A stretch of DNA of 64,000 nucleotides from Sphingomonas sp. DG1-23 (lineage in GTDB: Bacteria > Pseudomonadota > Alphaproteobacteria > Sphingomonadales > Sphingomonadaceae): contig NZ_JAVAMA010000010.1 of assembly GCF_030730875.1 (NCBI RefSeq), positions 1 to 64,000 on the forward strand, in the 5' to 3' direction. A model generated the notes under the pieces. It made no database searches, was not told where the DNA came from, and was given only the letters and a program-made list of their open reading frames with translations. The translations under genes were made by a program, and so were the position numbers. Of this stretch, positions 44,879 through 52,986 are shown piece after piece. Within the stretch, counting starts at the first letter, position 1. Each line of letters opens with the position of its first letter.

Positions 44879-44963
44879 CGGCAGCCCGTTGCCGCTCGAC
44901 CGGCAAACCCTTGCCGCCCCTCCCTCGCATAGAGGCAAATCGAGCGCCCGGCACGCCTTGCCG
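44879..44963. promoter_or_regulatory. Three CGGCA-N5/6-TGCCG palindromes, candidate activator sites upstream of flgB
   Basis: Sites at 44879-44894, 44901-44916 and 44949-44963 read CGGCAGCCCGTTGCCG, CGGCAAACCCTTGCCG and CGGCACGCCTTGCCG. All lie just upstream of the sigma-54 promoter at 44969. They resemble, from memory, the ftr enhancer sites bound by Caulobacter FlbD, and would suit the Fis-type regulator at 33442. Confidence 0.65.
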
Positions 44964-44968
44964 CAAAT

Positions 44969-44984
44969 TGGCACGGCCATTGCA
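44969..44984 (+). promoter_or_regulatory. Sigma-54 promoter of the flgB operon
   Basis: TGGCAC-GGCCA-TTGCA is a full match to the -24/-12 consensus. The predicted start near 44995 leaves a leader of about 25 bases containing GGGAGACG before the flgB ATG. Confidence 0.88.
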
Positions 44985-45019
44985 GCGACACGCCCGAACT
45001 TTTGTGCGGGAGACGTGCA

Positions 45020-45373
45020 ATGCCCAATAACAGCCTCTTCGGCGTACACGGCGCAGCGCTGACCGTGCGCTCGCAGCGCATGGGCGTGCTCGCGTCGAAC
45101 ATCGCCAATGCATCAACCCCGGGGTACAAGGCGAAGGACGTTGACTTCCAGGCCGCGCTCGCCTCGATCGAGACCCCCGGGATCTCGCGCGACGCCGCGA
45201 TGGACTCCGCGACGCTCTATCGTGTTCCGCTCCAGCCGAGCCAGGACGGCAACACCGTCGAGCTCGCCACCGAACAGACCGCCTTTGCCGAGAATGCCGT
45301 CGCCTATCAGACGACCCTGTCGTTCCTGAATGGCCGCATCTCGACGATCACCCGCGCGCTCCGAGGAGAATGA
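45020..45373 (+). CDS. flgB: Flagellar proximal rod protein FlgB
   Basis: 117 residues. The rod N-motif RSQRMGVLASNIANASTPGYKAKDVDF and the C-terminal pattern YQTTLSFLNGRISTITRAL are both present. It is the first gene of the rightward flg run; its stop overlaps flgC by 4 bp. Confidence 0.96.
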   Translation: MPNNSLFGVHGAALTVRSQRMGVLASNIANASTPGYKAKDVDFQAALASIETPGISRDAAMDSATLYRVPLQPSQDGNTVELATEQTAFAENAVAYQTTLSFLNGRISTITRALRGE

Positions 45374-45786
45374 GCATGGCCGATCAGCCGCTCTCGATCT
45401 TCCAGGTCTCCGGCCGCGCGATGAGCGCGCAATTGCTGCGAATGAACACCACCGCGTCGAACCTCGCCAACGCCGGTACCGTCGCATCGAGCCCCGAGGC
45501 CGCATATCGCACGATCAAGCCGGTGTTCCGCAGCGCCTTCGACGCGGCTTCGGGCCTTTCGACCGTCGATGTCGAGCAGATCGTCACCGCCGGCGCCGAG
45601 CCGACCAAGCGCTACGATCCGGGCAATCCGCTCGCCGACGCGGACGGTAATGTCTGGGAGAGCGCGGTCGATGAGACCCGCGAGCTCGTCGACATGCTCG
45701 AATCGTCGCGCACCTATCAGAACAATGTCGAGGTCATGCAGACTGCCAAGCAGCTGATCGTCGACACCCTCAAATTGGGCCGCTGA
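45370..45786 (+). CDS. flgC: Flagellar proximal rod protein FlgC
   Basis: 138 residues with rod-protein N- and C-terminal motifs (LLRMNTTASNLANAGTV; ESSRTYQNNVEVMQTAKQLIVDTLKLG). It stacks on FlgB to build the proximal rod. Confidence 0.96.
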   Translation: MSMADQPLSIFQVSGRAMSAQLLRMNTTASNLANAGTVASSPEAAYRTIKPVFRSAFDAASGLSTVDVEQIVTAGAEPTKRYDPGNPLADADGNVWESAVDETRELVDMLESSRTYQNNVEVMQTAKQLIVDTLKLGR

Positions 45787-45788
45787 TC

Positions 45789-46487
45789 ATGGATTTCGAT
45801 AGCACGCTGCAGACTCTGGGCGTCAACCGCTACGGCGCTTCGGGCTCGGCCTCGAACACCGGGACCAAGGACACCTCGGGCCTCGGCAAGACCGAGATGG
45901 ACCAGAGCGATTTCCTGACGCTGATGACTGCGCAGCTCAAGAACCAGGATCCGTTCGAGCCGGTCGACAACACCCAGATGGTCGCCCAGATGGCGCAATT
46001 CTCGTCGCTCTCCGGGATCACCGAGATGGGCACGACCCTGAAAGCGATCGCCGCCAAGCTGGGTAGCACCTCGCTCGGCGACGCGCTCGGCTATGTCGGC
46101 AAGACGGTGCTCACCGAAGGCTCGATCGCGTATCCGCGCGAGAGCGGCGGGATCGCCGGCGCCGTCGCGCTCGCCAAGGACGCCACCGACGTCAACGTCA
46201 CGATCAGCGACGCCGACGGCAAGCCGCTGAAGACGATCGCGCTCGGCAAGCAGGCCGCGGGCGCCGTCGCGTTCGACTGGGACGGCAAGACCGACAACGG
46301 CGCCGATGCGGGTGCCGGCCCCTATACCGTCAAGGTCGCCGCGCTCAACGCCGGCGCCAAGGTCGATGCGGCCCCGTTGGTCTGGGCGCCGGTCTCCACC
46401 GTCTCGCTCGGATCCGACGGCAAGCCCGTCCTCACGCTTCCTGGCATCGGCCAGGTCCCCCTCGATGCCGTCTGGCAAGTCGGCTGA
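45789..46487 (+). CDS. flgD: Hook-cap scaffold FlgD
   Basis: 232 residues. The N-terminal export/scaffold motif MDQSDFLTLMTAQLKNQDPFEPVDNTQMVAQMAQFSSL precedes the FlgD immunoglobulin-like domain (FDWDGKTDNGADAGAGPYTVKV). It caps the growing hook and is discarded. It starts 2 bp after flgC. Confidence 0.95.
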   Translation: MDFDSTLQTLGVNRYGASGSASNTGTKDTSGLGKTEMDQSDFLTLMTAQLKNQDPFEPVDNTQMVAQMAQFSSLSGITEMGTTLKAIAAKLGSTSLGDALGYVGKTVLTEGSIAYPRESGGIAGAVALAKDATDVNVTISDADGKPLKTIALGKQAAGAVAFDWDGKTDNGADAGAGPYTVKVAALNAGAKVDAAPLVWAPVSTVSLGSDGKPVLTLPGIGQVPLDAVWQVG

Positions 46488-46505
46488 CCCCAAGGAGTAA
46501 CGCAC

Positions 46506-47810
46506 ATGTCCTTCTTCACTTCATTGAGCGGGCTCCAGGCTGCCCAGACCGAGATGTCGACGATCTCGCACAACCTCGCGAACGTCTCGACCAACGGCTT
46601 CAAGCGCTCGACCACGCAATTCGCCGACGTGATCGCCTCGACCTCGAACTCGAACCCCACCCAGATGGTCGGTTCGGGCACGGTGGTGAAGTCGGTCCGC
46701 CAGCAGTTCAGCCAGGGCGGCTTCACCCAGTCGTCGTCGGCGCTCGACGTCGCGATCTCGGGCGAGGGCTTCTTCATCGTCAAGGGCAGCGACGCGAGCA
46801 ACAACGTGTCGTTCACCCGCAACGGCAGCTTCCTCGTCGATTCCGACCGCTATGTCGTCGACGCGCAGGGCAACAAATTGCAGGTCTATCCGGTCGACGG
46901 CTCGGGCGCGGTGGTCGCGACCGGCATCGCCTCGACGGTCAGCCTGCGGCTGCCGCAGATCAGCGGCAAGCCCGAGGCGACCGAGGACGTGACCCTGTCG
47001 CTCAACCTCAACGCCAATTCGATCATCCCGTCCGAGGACGATCGCTGGACCGACGTGCCCTATGCCTTCGACCGGTTCGATCCGGCGACCTACAACCATT
47101 CGGCGCAGACCACGATCTACGACGCCAATGGCAACGCGCTGACCCTGACCACCTATTTCGTCCGCGAGACGACGCCGACCACGGCGGACCCGACCAGCGC
47201 GTGGACCGCTTATTCGTTCGTCGGCGACAAGCAGCTCAATTCGGGAACCGATCCCGACGACATCCAGCCGATCTCGATGACCTTCGATGCCACCGGCAAA
47301 CTCACCGCGCCGAGCGGGCCGACCCAGTTCCAGGGCTTCCTCGCCCCCGGCGCGACCACCGAGCAGATGATCACGCTCGATTTCGGCGATGCGACCACGC
47401 AGGTTTATTCGCCGTTCAGCATCGACGCGAGCTCGCAGGACGGTTCGCCGGTCGGCCAGCTCGAAGGCGTCACCATCGCCGACGACGGCACGGTACGCGC
47501 GAGCTTCTCCAACGGCGACAGCCAGGCGCTGGGCAAGGTGGTGCTCGCCAGCTTCTCCAATCCCACCGGGTTGCGCCAGCTCGGCAGCAGCACCTGGTCG
47601 GCCTCGGGCCTGTCGGGCGAGCCGCGGCTCGGCGAGCCCGGCGCCAACGGCTTCGGCGGGCTGATGGCGGGCGCGATCGAGCGCTCGAACGTCGACATCA
47701 CCGAGGAGCTGGTCGGACTGATCGCGGCGCAGCGCAACTTCCAGGCGAATGCCAAGGCGCTCGATACCGCGAGCCAGATCTCGCAGACGATTTTCAACAT
47801 CCGCAGCTGA
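46506..47810 (+). CDS. flgE: Flagellar hook protein FlgE
   Basis: 434 residues. N-terminal FFTSLSGLQAAQTEMSTISHNLANVSTNGFKRS and C-terminal SNVDITEELVGLIAAQRNFQANAKALDTASQISQTIFNI are the hook signatures. The D1/D2 domains between are of ordinary size. RBS AAGGAG lies 8 bp upstream. Confidence 0.97.
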   Translation: MSFFTSLSGLQAAQTEMSTISHNLANVSTNGFKRSTTQFADVIASTSNSNPTQMVGSGTVVKSVRQQFSQGGFTQSSSALDVAISGEGFFIVKGSDASNNVSFTRNGSFLVDSDRYVVDAQGNKLQVYPVDGSGAVVATGIASTVSLRLPQISGKPEATEDVTLSLNLNANSIIPSEDDRWTDVPYAFDRFDPATYNHSAQTTIYDANGNALTLTTYFVRETTPTTADPTSAWTAYSFVGDKQLNSGTDPDDIQPISMTFDATGKLTAPSGPTQFQGFLAPGATTEQMITLDFGDATTQVYSPFSIDASSQDGSPVGQLEGVTIADDGTVRASFSNGDSQALGKVVLASFSNPTGLRQLGSSTWSASGLSGEPRLGEPGANGFGGLMAGAIERSNVDITEELVGLIAAQRNFQANAKALDTASQISQTIFNIRS

Positions 47811-47833
47811 CGAAAGGCTGAGGGAGACATCGC

Positions 47834-48577
47834 ATGGACCGCCTCGTCTACACCGCAATGTCGGGGCTGCGCAGCCAGATGGCGGCGCAGTCGACGATCG
47901 CGAACAACATCGCGAACGCGTCGACGATCGGCTTCCGCGCCGAGCGAGTCAATTTCGACCGGCTGGTGCTGCAGGGCCAGGGACTCGAGACACGCCAGCT
48001 CGCCGCGGAGGAAGTCGAGGATTTCGACCGGCGCGCGGGGACGATCGTCCAGACCGCGCGGCCGCTCGACGTGGCGGTGACTTCCGATTCGTGGATCGCG
48101 GTGCAGGCCGCGGACGGCAGCGAAGCCTATACGAGGCGCGGCGACCTCTCCGTCGCGGCCTCGGGCGTGCTGGAAACCGGCGACGGTTTCCCGGTGATGG
48201 GGTCGGGGGGCCCCATCACCGTGCCGCCCCATCAATCGATCGCCATCGCCGAAGACGGCACCGTCTCGATCGTGCCGCTCGGCGGTGATCCGACCCAGCC
48301 GCAGGCGATCGACAAGATCAAGCTGGCCAGCCCCGCAGGCAGCCAGACTGCCAAGGGTCTCGACAACCTCCTCCACGTCAAGGGCGGCGGCGTGCTGCCC
48401 GAGGATCTGGACGCCAAGCTCGCCTCGGGAGCGCTCGAGCAATCGAACGTCAACCTGACCCAGGCGCTGGTCGACATGATCGAGAACCAGCGCAGCTACG
48501 AAGTGCAGGCCAGCCTGCTCAAGGAAGCCAAGACCATGGACGAGAGCGCCGCATCGTTGATGCGGATGCCCGCCTGA
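47834..48577 (+). CDS. flgF: Flagellar rod protein FlgF
   Basis: 247 residues beginning MDRLVYTAMSGLRSQMAAQSTIANNIANASTIGFRAERVNF, the FlgF form of the rod motif. The C-terminus has SNVNLTQALVDMIENQRSYEVQASLLKEA. It forms part of the rod below FlgG. Confidence 0.95.
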   Translation: MDRLVYTAMSGLRSQMAAQSTIANNIANASTIGFRAERVNFDRLVLQGQGLETRQLAAEEVEDFDRRAGTIVQTARPLDVAVTSDSWIAVQAADGSEAYTRRGDLSVAASGVLETGDGFPVMGSGGPITVPPHQSIAIAEDGTVSIVPLGGDPTQPQAIDKIKLASPAGSQTAKGLDNLLHVKGGGVLPEDLDAKLASGALEQSNVNLTQALVDMIENQRSYEVQASLLKEAKTMDESAASLMRMPA

Positions 48578-48594
48578 ACGAGAAGGATTAGACG

Positions 48595-49383
48595 ATGGGT
48601 TCCTCGGCAATGCACATCGCGCGCACCGGGCTCGACGCTCAGGACATGCGCATGCGGGTGATCTCGAACAACCTCGCCAACGTCAACACGACTGCGTTCA
48701 AGCGCGACCGCGCCTCGTTCCAGACGCTTGCCTATCAGGTGGTGACCGCGCCGGGCGCGCAGAGCACCGCGGAGACGAAGTATGCCACCGGGCTCAATCT
48801 CGGCACCGGCGTGCGCATCCAGGGCACCGCGCGGGTCGAGACGCAGGGCACTTTTCAGAATACCGGCGGCTCGCTCGACCTCGCGCTCGAAGGCGAAGGC
48901 TATTTCCAGGTCCAGCTGCCCGGCGGCCAGCTCGGTTACACCCGCGCGGGCAATTTCTCGCGCTCGGCCGAGGGCATGATGGTGACCAGCGACGGCTATC
49001 AGGTGATGCCGGGGATCACGATCCCCGAAGGCACCACCGGGATCACCATCGGCGCCGACGGCACCGTCTCGGCACAGGTCGCGGGGCAGACCGAGGCGAG
49101 CCAGCTCGGCCAGATCCAGGTCGCGACCTTCCCCAATCCGGGCGGACTGCAGGCGACCGGCGACAATTTCCTGATCGAGACGACTGCGAGCGGCGCTGCC
49201 AGCCTCGGCGCGCCCAACGAAGCGGGCCGCGCCAAGATCCGCCAGGGCGCGCTCGAGGCTTCGAACGTCAATGTCGTCGAGGAGCTGGTCGACATGATCG
49301 AGACCCAGCGCGCCTATGAGGTCAATTCGAAGATGATCTCGGCGACCGACGAGATGCTCAAATATGTCAATCAGAACATCTGA
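48595..49383 (+). CDS. flgG: Flagellar distal rod protein FlgG
   Basis: 262 residues. Starts MGSSAMHIARTGLDAQDMRMRVISNNLANVNTTAFKRDRASFQ and ends SNVNVVEELVDMIETQRAYEVNSKMISATDEMLKYVNQNI, a textbook FlgG pattern. RBS GAGAAGGAT lies upstream. Confidence 0.97.
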   Translation: MGSSAMHIARTGLDAQDMRMRVISNNLANVNTTAFKRDRASFQTLAYQVVTAPGAQSTAETKYATGLNLGTGVRIQGTARVETQGTFQNTGGSLDLALEGEGYFQVQLPGGQLGYTRAGNFSRSAEGMMVTSDGYQVMPGITIPEGTTGITIGADGTVSAQVAGQTEASQLGQIQVATFPNPGGLQATGDNFLIETTASGAASLGAPNEAGRAKIRQGALEASNVNVVEELVDMIETQRAYEVNSKMISATDEMLKYVNQNI

Positions 49384-49393
49384 GGCGGCCGCG

Positions 49394-50089
49394 ATGAAGT
49401 TCCTCACCGGCCTCGCCACCGGCGCGCTCGTCGTCGCCGCGCTCGCCTTCACCAGCGCTCCCGCCAAGGCGCAGTTCCTCGGCATCGGCAAGAAGAAGGC
49501 GAAGGAGGATTTCTCCGCGACCTATCCCGCGCCGGTGCCCGTCGCAGCGCCGGCCAACGGCAGCATCTTCCAGCCCGGCGAAGGCTATGCCGCACTGTAC
49601 GAAGGCATGCGCGCGCGCCGCGTCGGCGATCCGCTGACGATCGTATTGGTCGAGCGGACCAGCGCCTCCAAATCGGCCGGCACCAAGCTCGACAGCAATG
49701 GCGGCTTTTCGCTGACTCCGCCGACCACCGGCGCGCTCAACCTGTTCGACAAGAGCGACGCGAGCATGAGCGGCGGCCGCAACTTCACCGGCACCGGCAC
49801 TGCCGATCAGGCCAACGCCTTGTCGGGCGAAGTCAGCGTGACGGTGGCGGCAGTCTATCCCAACGGCACGATGCTGGTGCAGGGCCAGAAGCGCGTCACC
49901 CTCAATCGCGGTGACGAGTTCCTCCAGATCAAGGGCATCGTCCGCACCGCCGATATCGACGCCAACAACCGCGTCGCCAGCACGCGCGTCGCCGACGCCC
50001 GCATCGCCTATACCGGCAAGGGCGACGTCGCCCGCGCCAGCCGCCAGGGCTGGCTGAGCCGGTTCTTCCAGATCCTCAGCCCGTTTTGA
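49394..50089 (+). CDS. flgH: Flagellar L-ring protein FlgH, without a lipobox
   Basis: 231 residues. The FlgH core is intact: GSIFQPGEGYAALYEGMRARRVGDPLTIVLVERTSASKSAGTK and MLVQGQKRVTLNRGDEFLQIKGIVRTADI. FlgH is normally an outer-membrane lipoprotein, but here the signal peptide (LVVAALAFTSAPAKAQ) has a signal peptidase I-type end and the whole protein has no Cys. The outer-membrane L-ring would therefore be unlipidated. The start follows GAGGCGGCCGCG. Confidence 0.93.
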   Translation: MKFLTGLATGALVVAALAFTSAPAKAQFLGIGKKKAKEDFSATYPAPVPVAAPANGSIFQPGEGYAALYEGMRARRVGDPLTIVLVERTSASKSAGTKLDSNGGFSLTPPTTGALNLFDKSDASMSGGRNFTGTGTADQANALSGEVSVTVAAVYPNGTMLVQGQKRVTLNRGDEFLQIKGIVRTADIDANNRVASTRVADARIAYTGKGDVARASRQGWLSRFFQILSPF

Positions 50090-50103
50090 AAAGGGCCGCA
50101 GCC

Positions 50104-51315
50104 ATGATCCGCAATCTCTCCTTCTTGCTCCCCTCCCTGAAAAAGAGGGGCCGGGGGCCCTTCGCGGCAGCCGGACCATGCTCGCTGCGCTCGCTACCCA
50201 CCCCCAACCCCTCCCTTTCAGGGAGGGGAATGGCGCTTGCCCTCCTGGCGCTGTTCGCCGCCATCGCTCCCGCCCACGCCCAGCGCGTCAAGGATCTGGG
50301 CGGCTTCCAGGGAATTCGCACCAACCAGCTCACCGGCTATGGCATGGTCGTCGGCCTGCCCGGCACCGGCGACGACAATCTCGAATATACCGTCCAGTCG
50401 ATGAAGGGCGTCGCTTCGCGCTTCGGCCTCCAGCTGCCGCCCGGCGTGAGCCCCGCGCTCAAGAACGCCGCGGTGGTGATGATCACCGCCGAGCTGCCGC
50501 CCTTCGCCAAGCCCGGGCAGAAGCTCGACATCACCGTCTCCTCGATGGGCAAGTCCAAGAGCCTGCGCGGCGGCACGCTGATCCTCACCCCGCTGCAGGG
50601 CGCCGACGGGCAGATCTATGCGATGGCGCAGGGCAATCTCGCGGTCGGCGGGCTCGGCGCGGATGGTGCCGACGGCTCGAAGATCGTCGTCAACACGCCT
50701 TCCAGCGGCCGCATCCCCGAGGGCGCCACCGTCGAGCGGATGGTCGATACCGGTTTCGATCGTGCGCCGTTCCTGACCTTCAACCTTGCCCGCGCCGACT
50801 TCACCACTGCCCAGCGCGTGCAGGACGCGATCAACGGGCGTTTCGGCACCGCGCGCGCCCGCGCGATCGACGGCGTGTCGATCGCCGTGCAGGCGCCGGT
50901 CGGCGCCGATGTCCGCGCAGAACTGATGTCGGAAATCGAGAATCTGCCGGTCGAGGCGGCCGAGGCGCGGGCGCGCGTCATCGTCAATGCCCGCACCGGC
51001 ACCGTGGTGATCAACTCCGCCGTCCGGGTCAGCCCCGCCGCGGTGACGCATGGTAAACTCACCGTTCGTATCGATGAGGCCCAAAATGTCAGCCAGCCTC
51101 TGCCGTTCAGTAAGGGCGAGACCGTCACCGAGCAGCACAGCGCGCTGAGCGTCGAGGAGGAGAAGAAGCCGATGTTTCTGATGCAGCCCGGGCCCAGGCT
51201 GGCCGACGTGGTCAAGGCGGTCAACGCGATCGGGGCTTCGCCGGCCGACCTCGTCGCGATCCTCGAGGCGCTCAAGGAGGCCGGTGCGCTCAAGGCCGAG
51301 CTGGTGATCCTGTGA
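50104..51315 (+). CDS. flgI: Flagellar P-ring protein FlgI, with a repeat inserted in its signal-peptide region
   Basis: 403 residues from ATG 50104. The mature domain starts QRVKDLGGFQGIRTNQLTGYGMVVGLPGTGDDN and is complete to EALKEAGALKAELVIL. Between the start (MIRNLSFLLPS) and the hydrophobic core (LALLALFAAIAPAHAQ) lies a repeat-derived stretch of about 33 codons, which is odd for a signal peptide. A second start at ATG 50230 would give a normal peptide, though AGGGAGGGG sits very close to it. The true start is uncertain: 50104 or 50230. Confidence 0.92.
   Translation: MIRNLSFLLPSLKKRGRGPFAAAGPCSLRSLPTPNPSLSGRGMALALLALFAAIAPAHAQRVKDLGGFQGIRTNQLTGYGMVVGLPGTGDDNLEYTVQSMKGVASRFGLQLPPGVSPALKNAAVVMITAELPPFAKPGQKLDITVSSMGKSKSLRGGTLILTPLQGADGQIYAMAQGNLAVGGLGADGADGSKIVVNTPSSGRIPEGATVERMVDTGFDRAPFLTFNLARADFTTAQRVQDAINGRFGTARARAIDGVSIAVQAPVGADVRAELMSEIENLPVEAAEARARVIVNARTGTVVINSAVRVSPAAVTHGKLTVRIDEAQNVSQPLPFSKGETVTEQHSALSVEEEKKPMFLMQPGPRLADVVKAVNAIGASPADLVAILEALKEAGALKAELVIL
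50130..50228. repeat. REP-like palindromic element at the 5' end of flgI
   Basis: The right half (50208-50228) is a perfect hairpin CCCCTCCCT-ttc-AGGGAGGGG. The left half (from about 50130) begins CCCCTCCCTG and has GAGGGG, an imperfect copy in the same style. The element spans about 99 bases, a multiple of three, so it keeps the upstream flgI ATG in frame. Confidence 0.75.
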
Positions 51316-51641
51316 GCAGCGTCTCCGCCCCGATCGCGAGCATGAGCGGCGGCGTGTCGACCGACACGTCGCGGCTGGCGTCGAGCGACAATCTCGACGC
51401 CGCCGGCAAGCGCTTCGAGGCGATCTTCACCGGCATGATGCTAAAGTCGATGCGCGCGGCCAAGCTCGGCGACGGACTGTTCGACAGCAAGGCAAGCGAG
51501 CAGTTCCGCGATATGCAGGACCAGCAGCTCGCCCAGGCGATGGCGGCGCATGCGCCGATCGGGATCGGCAGGGCGATGACCGAGTTCCTCGCCCGGAACG
51601 CTTCGCTGGCTCCCGCGGCTGAGGGGAGCAGCACGCCATGA
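51312..51641 (+). CDS. flgJ: Rod-scaffold protein FlgJ, N-terminal domain only
   Basis: 109 residues. It matches the rod-binding half of FlgJ (AAGKRFEAIFTGMMLKSMRAAKLGDGLFDSKASEQFRDMQDQQLAQAMA). The C-terminal muramidase of enterobacterial FlgJ is absent, as usual in alphaproteobacteria. The transglycosylase at 41416 likely supplies that activity. The GTG start overlaps the flgI stop. Confidence 0.93.
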   Translation: MSSVSAPIASMSGGVSTDTSRLASSDNLDAAGKRFEAIFTGMMLKSMRAAKLGDGLFDSKASEQFRDMQDQQLAQAMAAHAPIGIGRAMTEFLARNASLAPAAEGSSTP

Positions 51642-52978
51642 GCGACATGCTCTCGATCGGTCTGTCGAGCCTCAAGGCCTATCAGACCGCGCTCACCACG
51701 GTGTCCGAGAACATCGCGAGCGCCGGCACCGCCGGCTATTCGCGCAGGACCACCGATATTCGCGAGGTCGTCGCTCCGGCCGGGATCACCACCGGTACGG
51801 CGCAGGGCATGGGCGTGGTCGCACGCGGGCTGACCCGTGCCGCCGACGTCTACAAGACCGCCGAGGTACGCACCGCGACCGCCGACCTCGCCAAGACCGA
51901 GGCCGGGGCGACCTGGCTACAGCGCGTCGAGGAGTCGCTCACCGGCAACAAGCTGGGCGATCGCCTCACGACCTTCTTCAATTCGGCCAAGGCCGTCGCC
52001 GCCGATCCGGCCTCGCTGGCGCCGCGCGCCGCGATGATCGAGGCGGCGTCGAGCATCGCCTCGTCCTTCGCCGCCACCGGCGCCGCGCTGGACGGCGCGA
52101 TGGAGGATCTCGACAAGAGCGCCGAGGCCGCAACCACCGGGCTCAACGCGCTCGCGCGGTCGCTCGGCCGGGTCAATGCCGGACTCGGCCGCCAGCAGGA
52201 AGGCACCAGCGGCCAGGCCGCGTTGCTCGACGAACGCGACCGGCTGCTCGAGCAGATGAGCGCGATCACCGACGTCTCGGTGATGACCGATCCTGCCGGG
52301 CGCGCAGTCGTCCGCGTCGGCAGCGTCGCCGGGCCGATACTCGTCCAGGGCGAGAATACCGGCGCGATCACGTATCAGCGCAGCGACGAAGGACTGGTCG
52401 CCTACACGCTGCACTTTCAGGGCGAGGGCAGCGCCGCATTCCCGAGCGGCGGTGCGCTCGCCGGCTTCGCGGAGGGCGCCGAGCGCATCGCCGGCGCGAT
52501 GGACGAAGTGAACAGGCTCGCCACGGCATTCGCCGAGGGTATCAATACGGTGCAGGCCGCCGGCGAGGATCTCGACGGGAACAGCGGCGGGCCGATGTTC
52601 GCAATCGGCGATCCGGCGTACCAGCTTGCGCTCGTGCTCGACGATCCGCGCGGCATCGCCGCGGCGGCGAACGGCGCGGGCATCCGCGACAACAGCAATC
52701 TCGCCGGACTGGAGGCGCTGCGCGGCAGCGGCCGGTTCGAGGACACGATCGCCAGCGTCACGTCGGCCAACGCCGCCGCGCTCTCGGCGCGCAAGTCGGT
52801 CGCCGAAGCGCAGACCGCGATGCGCGATTCCGCAATTGCCGAGCGCGCCGCAGCGACGGGGGTCAATGTCGACGAGGAAGCAGTCGATCTGATCCGCTTC
52901 CAACAGGCCTATCAGGCGTCGAGCCGCGTGATCCAGATCGCGCGCGAGACGCTCAATTCCATCCTCGAGATCCGGTGA
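51638..52978 (+). CDS. flgK: Hook-filament junction protein FlgK (HAP1)
   Basis: 446 residues. N-terminal LSIGLSSLKAYQTALTTVSENIASAGTAGYSRRTTDIREV and C-terminal GVNVDEEAVDLIRFQQAYQASSRVIQIARETLNSILEI are the FlgK motifs. It is shorter than the enterobacterial protein (about 550), mainly in the middle domain. It overlaps flgJ by 4 bp. Confidence 0.95.
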   Translation: MSDMLSIGLSSLKAYQTALTTVSENIASAGTAGYSRRTTDIREVVAPAGITTGTAQGMGVVARGLTRAADVYKTAEVRTATADLAKTEAGATWLQRVEESLTGNKLGDRLTTFFNSAKAVAADPASLAPRAAMIEAASSIASSFAATGAALDGAMEDLDKSAEAATTGLNALARSLGRVNAGLGRQQEGTSGQAALLDERDRLLEQMSAITDVSVMTDPAGRAVVRVGSVAGPILVQGENTGAITYQRSDEGLVAYTLHFQGEGSAAFPSGGALAGFAEGAERIAGAMDEVNRLATAFAEGINTVQAAGEDLDGNSGGPMFAIGDPAYQLALVLDDPRGIAAAANGAGIRDNSNLAGLEALRGSGRFEDTIASVTSANAAALSARKSVAEAQTAMRDSAIAERAAATGVNVDEEAVDLIRFQQAYQASSRVIQIARETLNSILEIR

Positions 52979-52986
52979 GGCTGACC

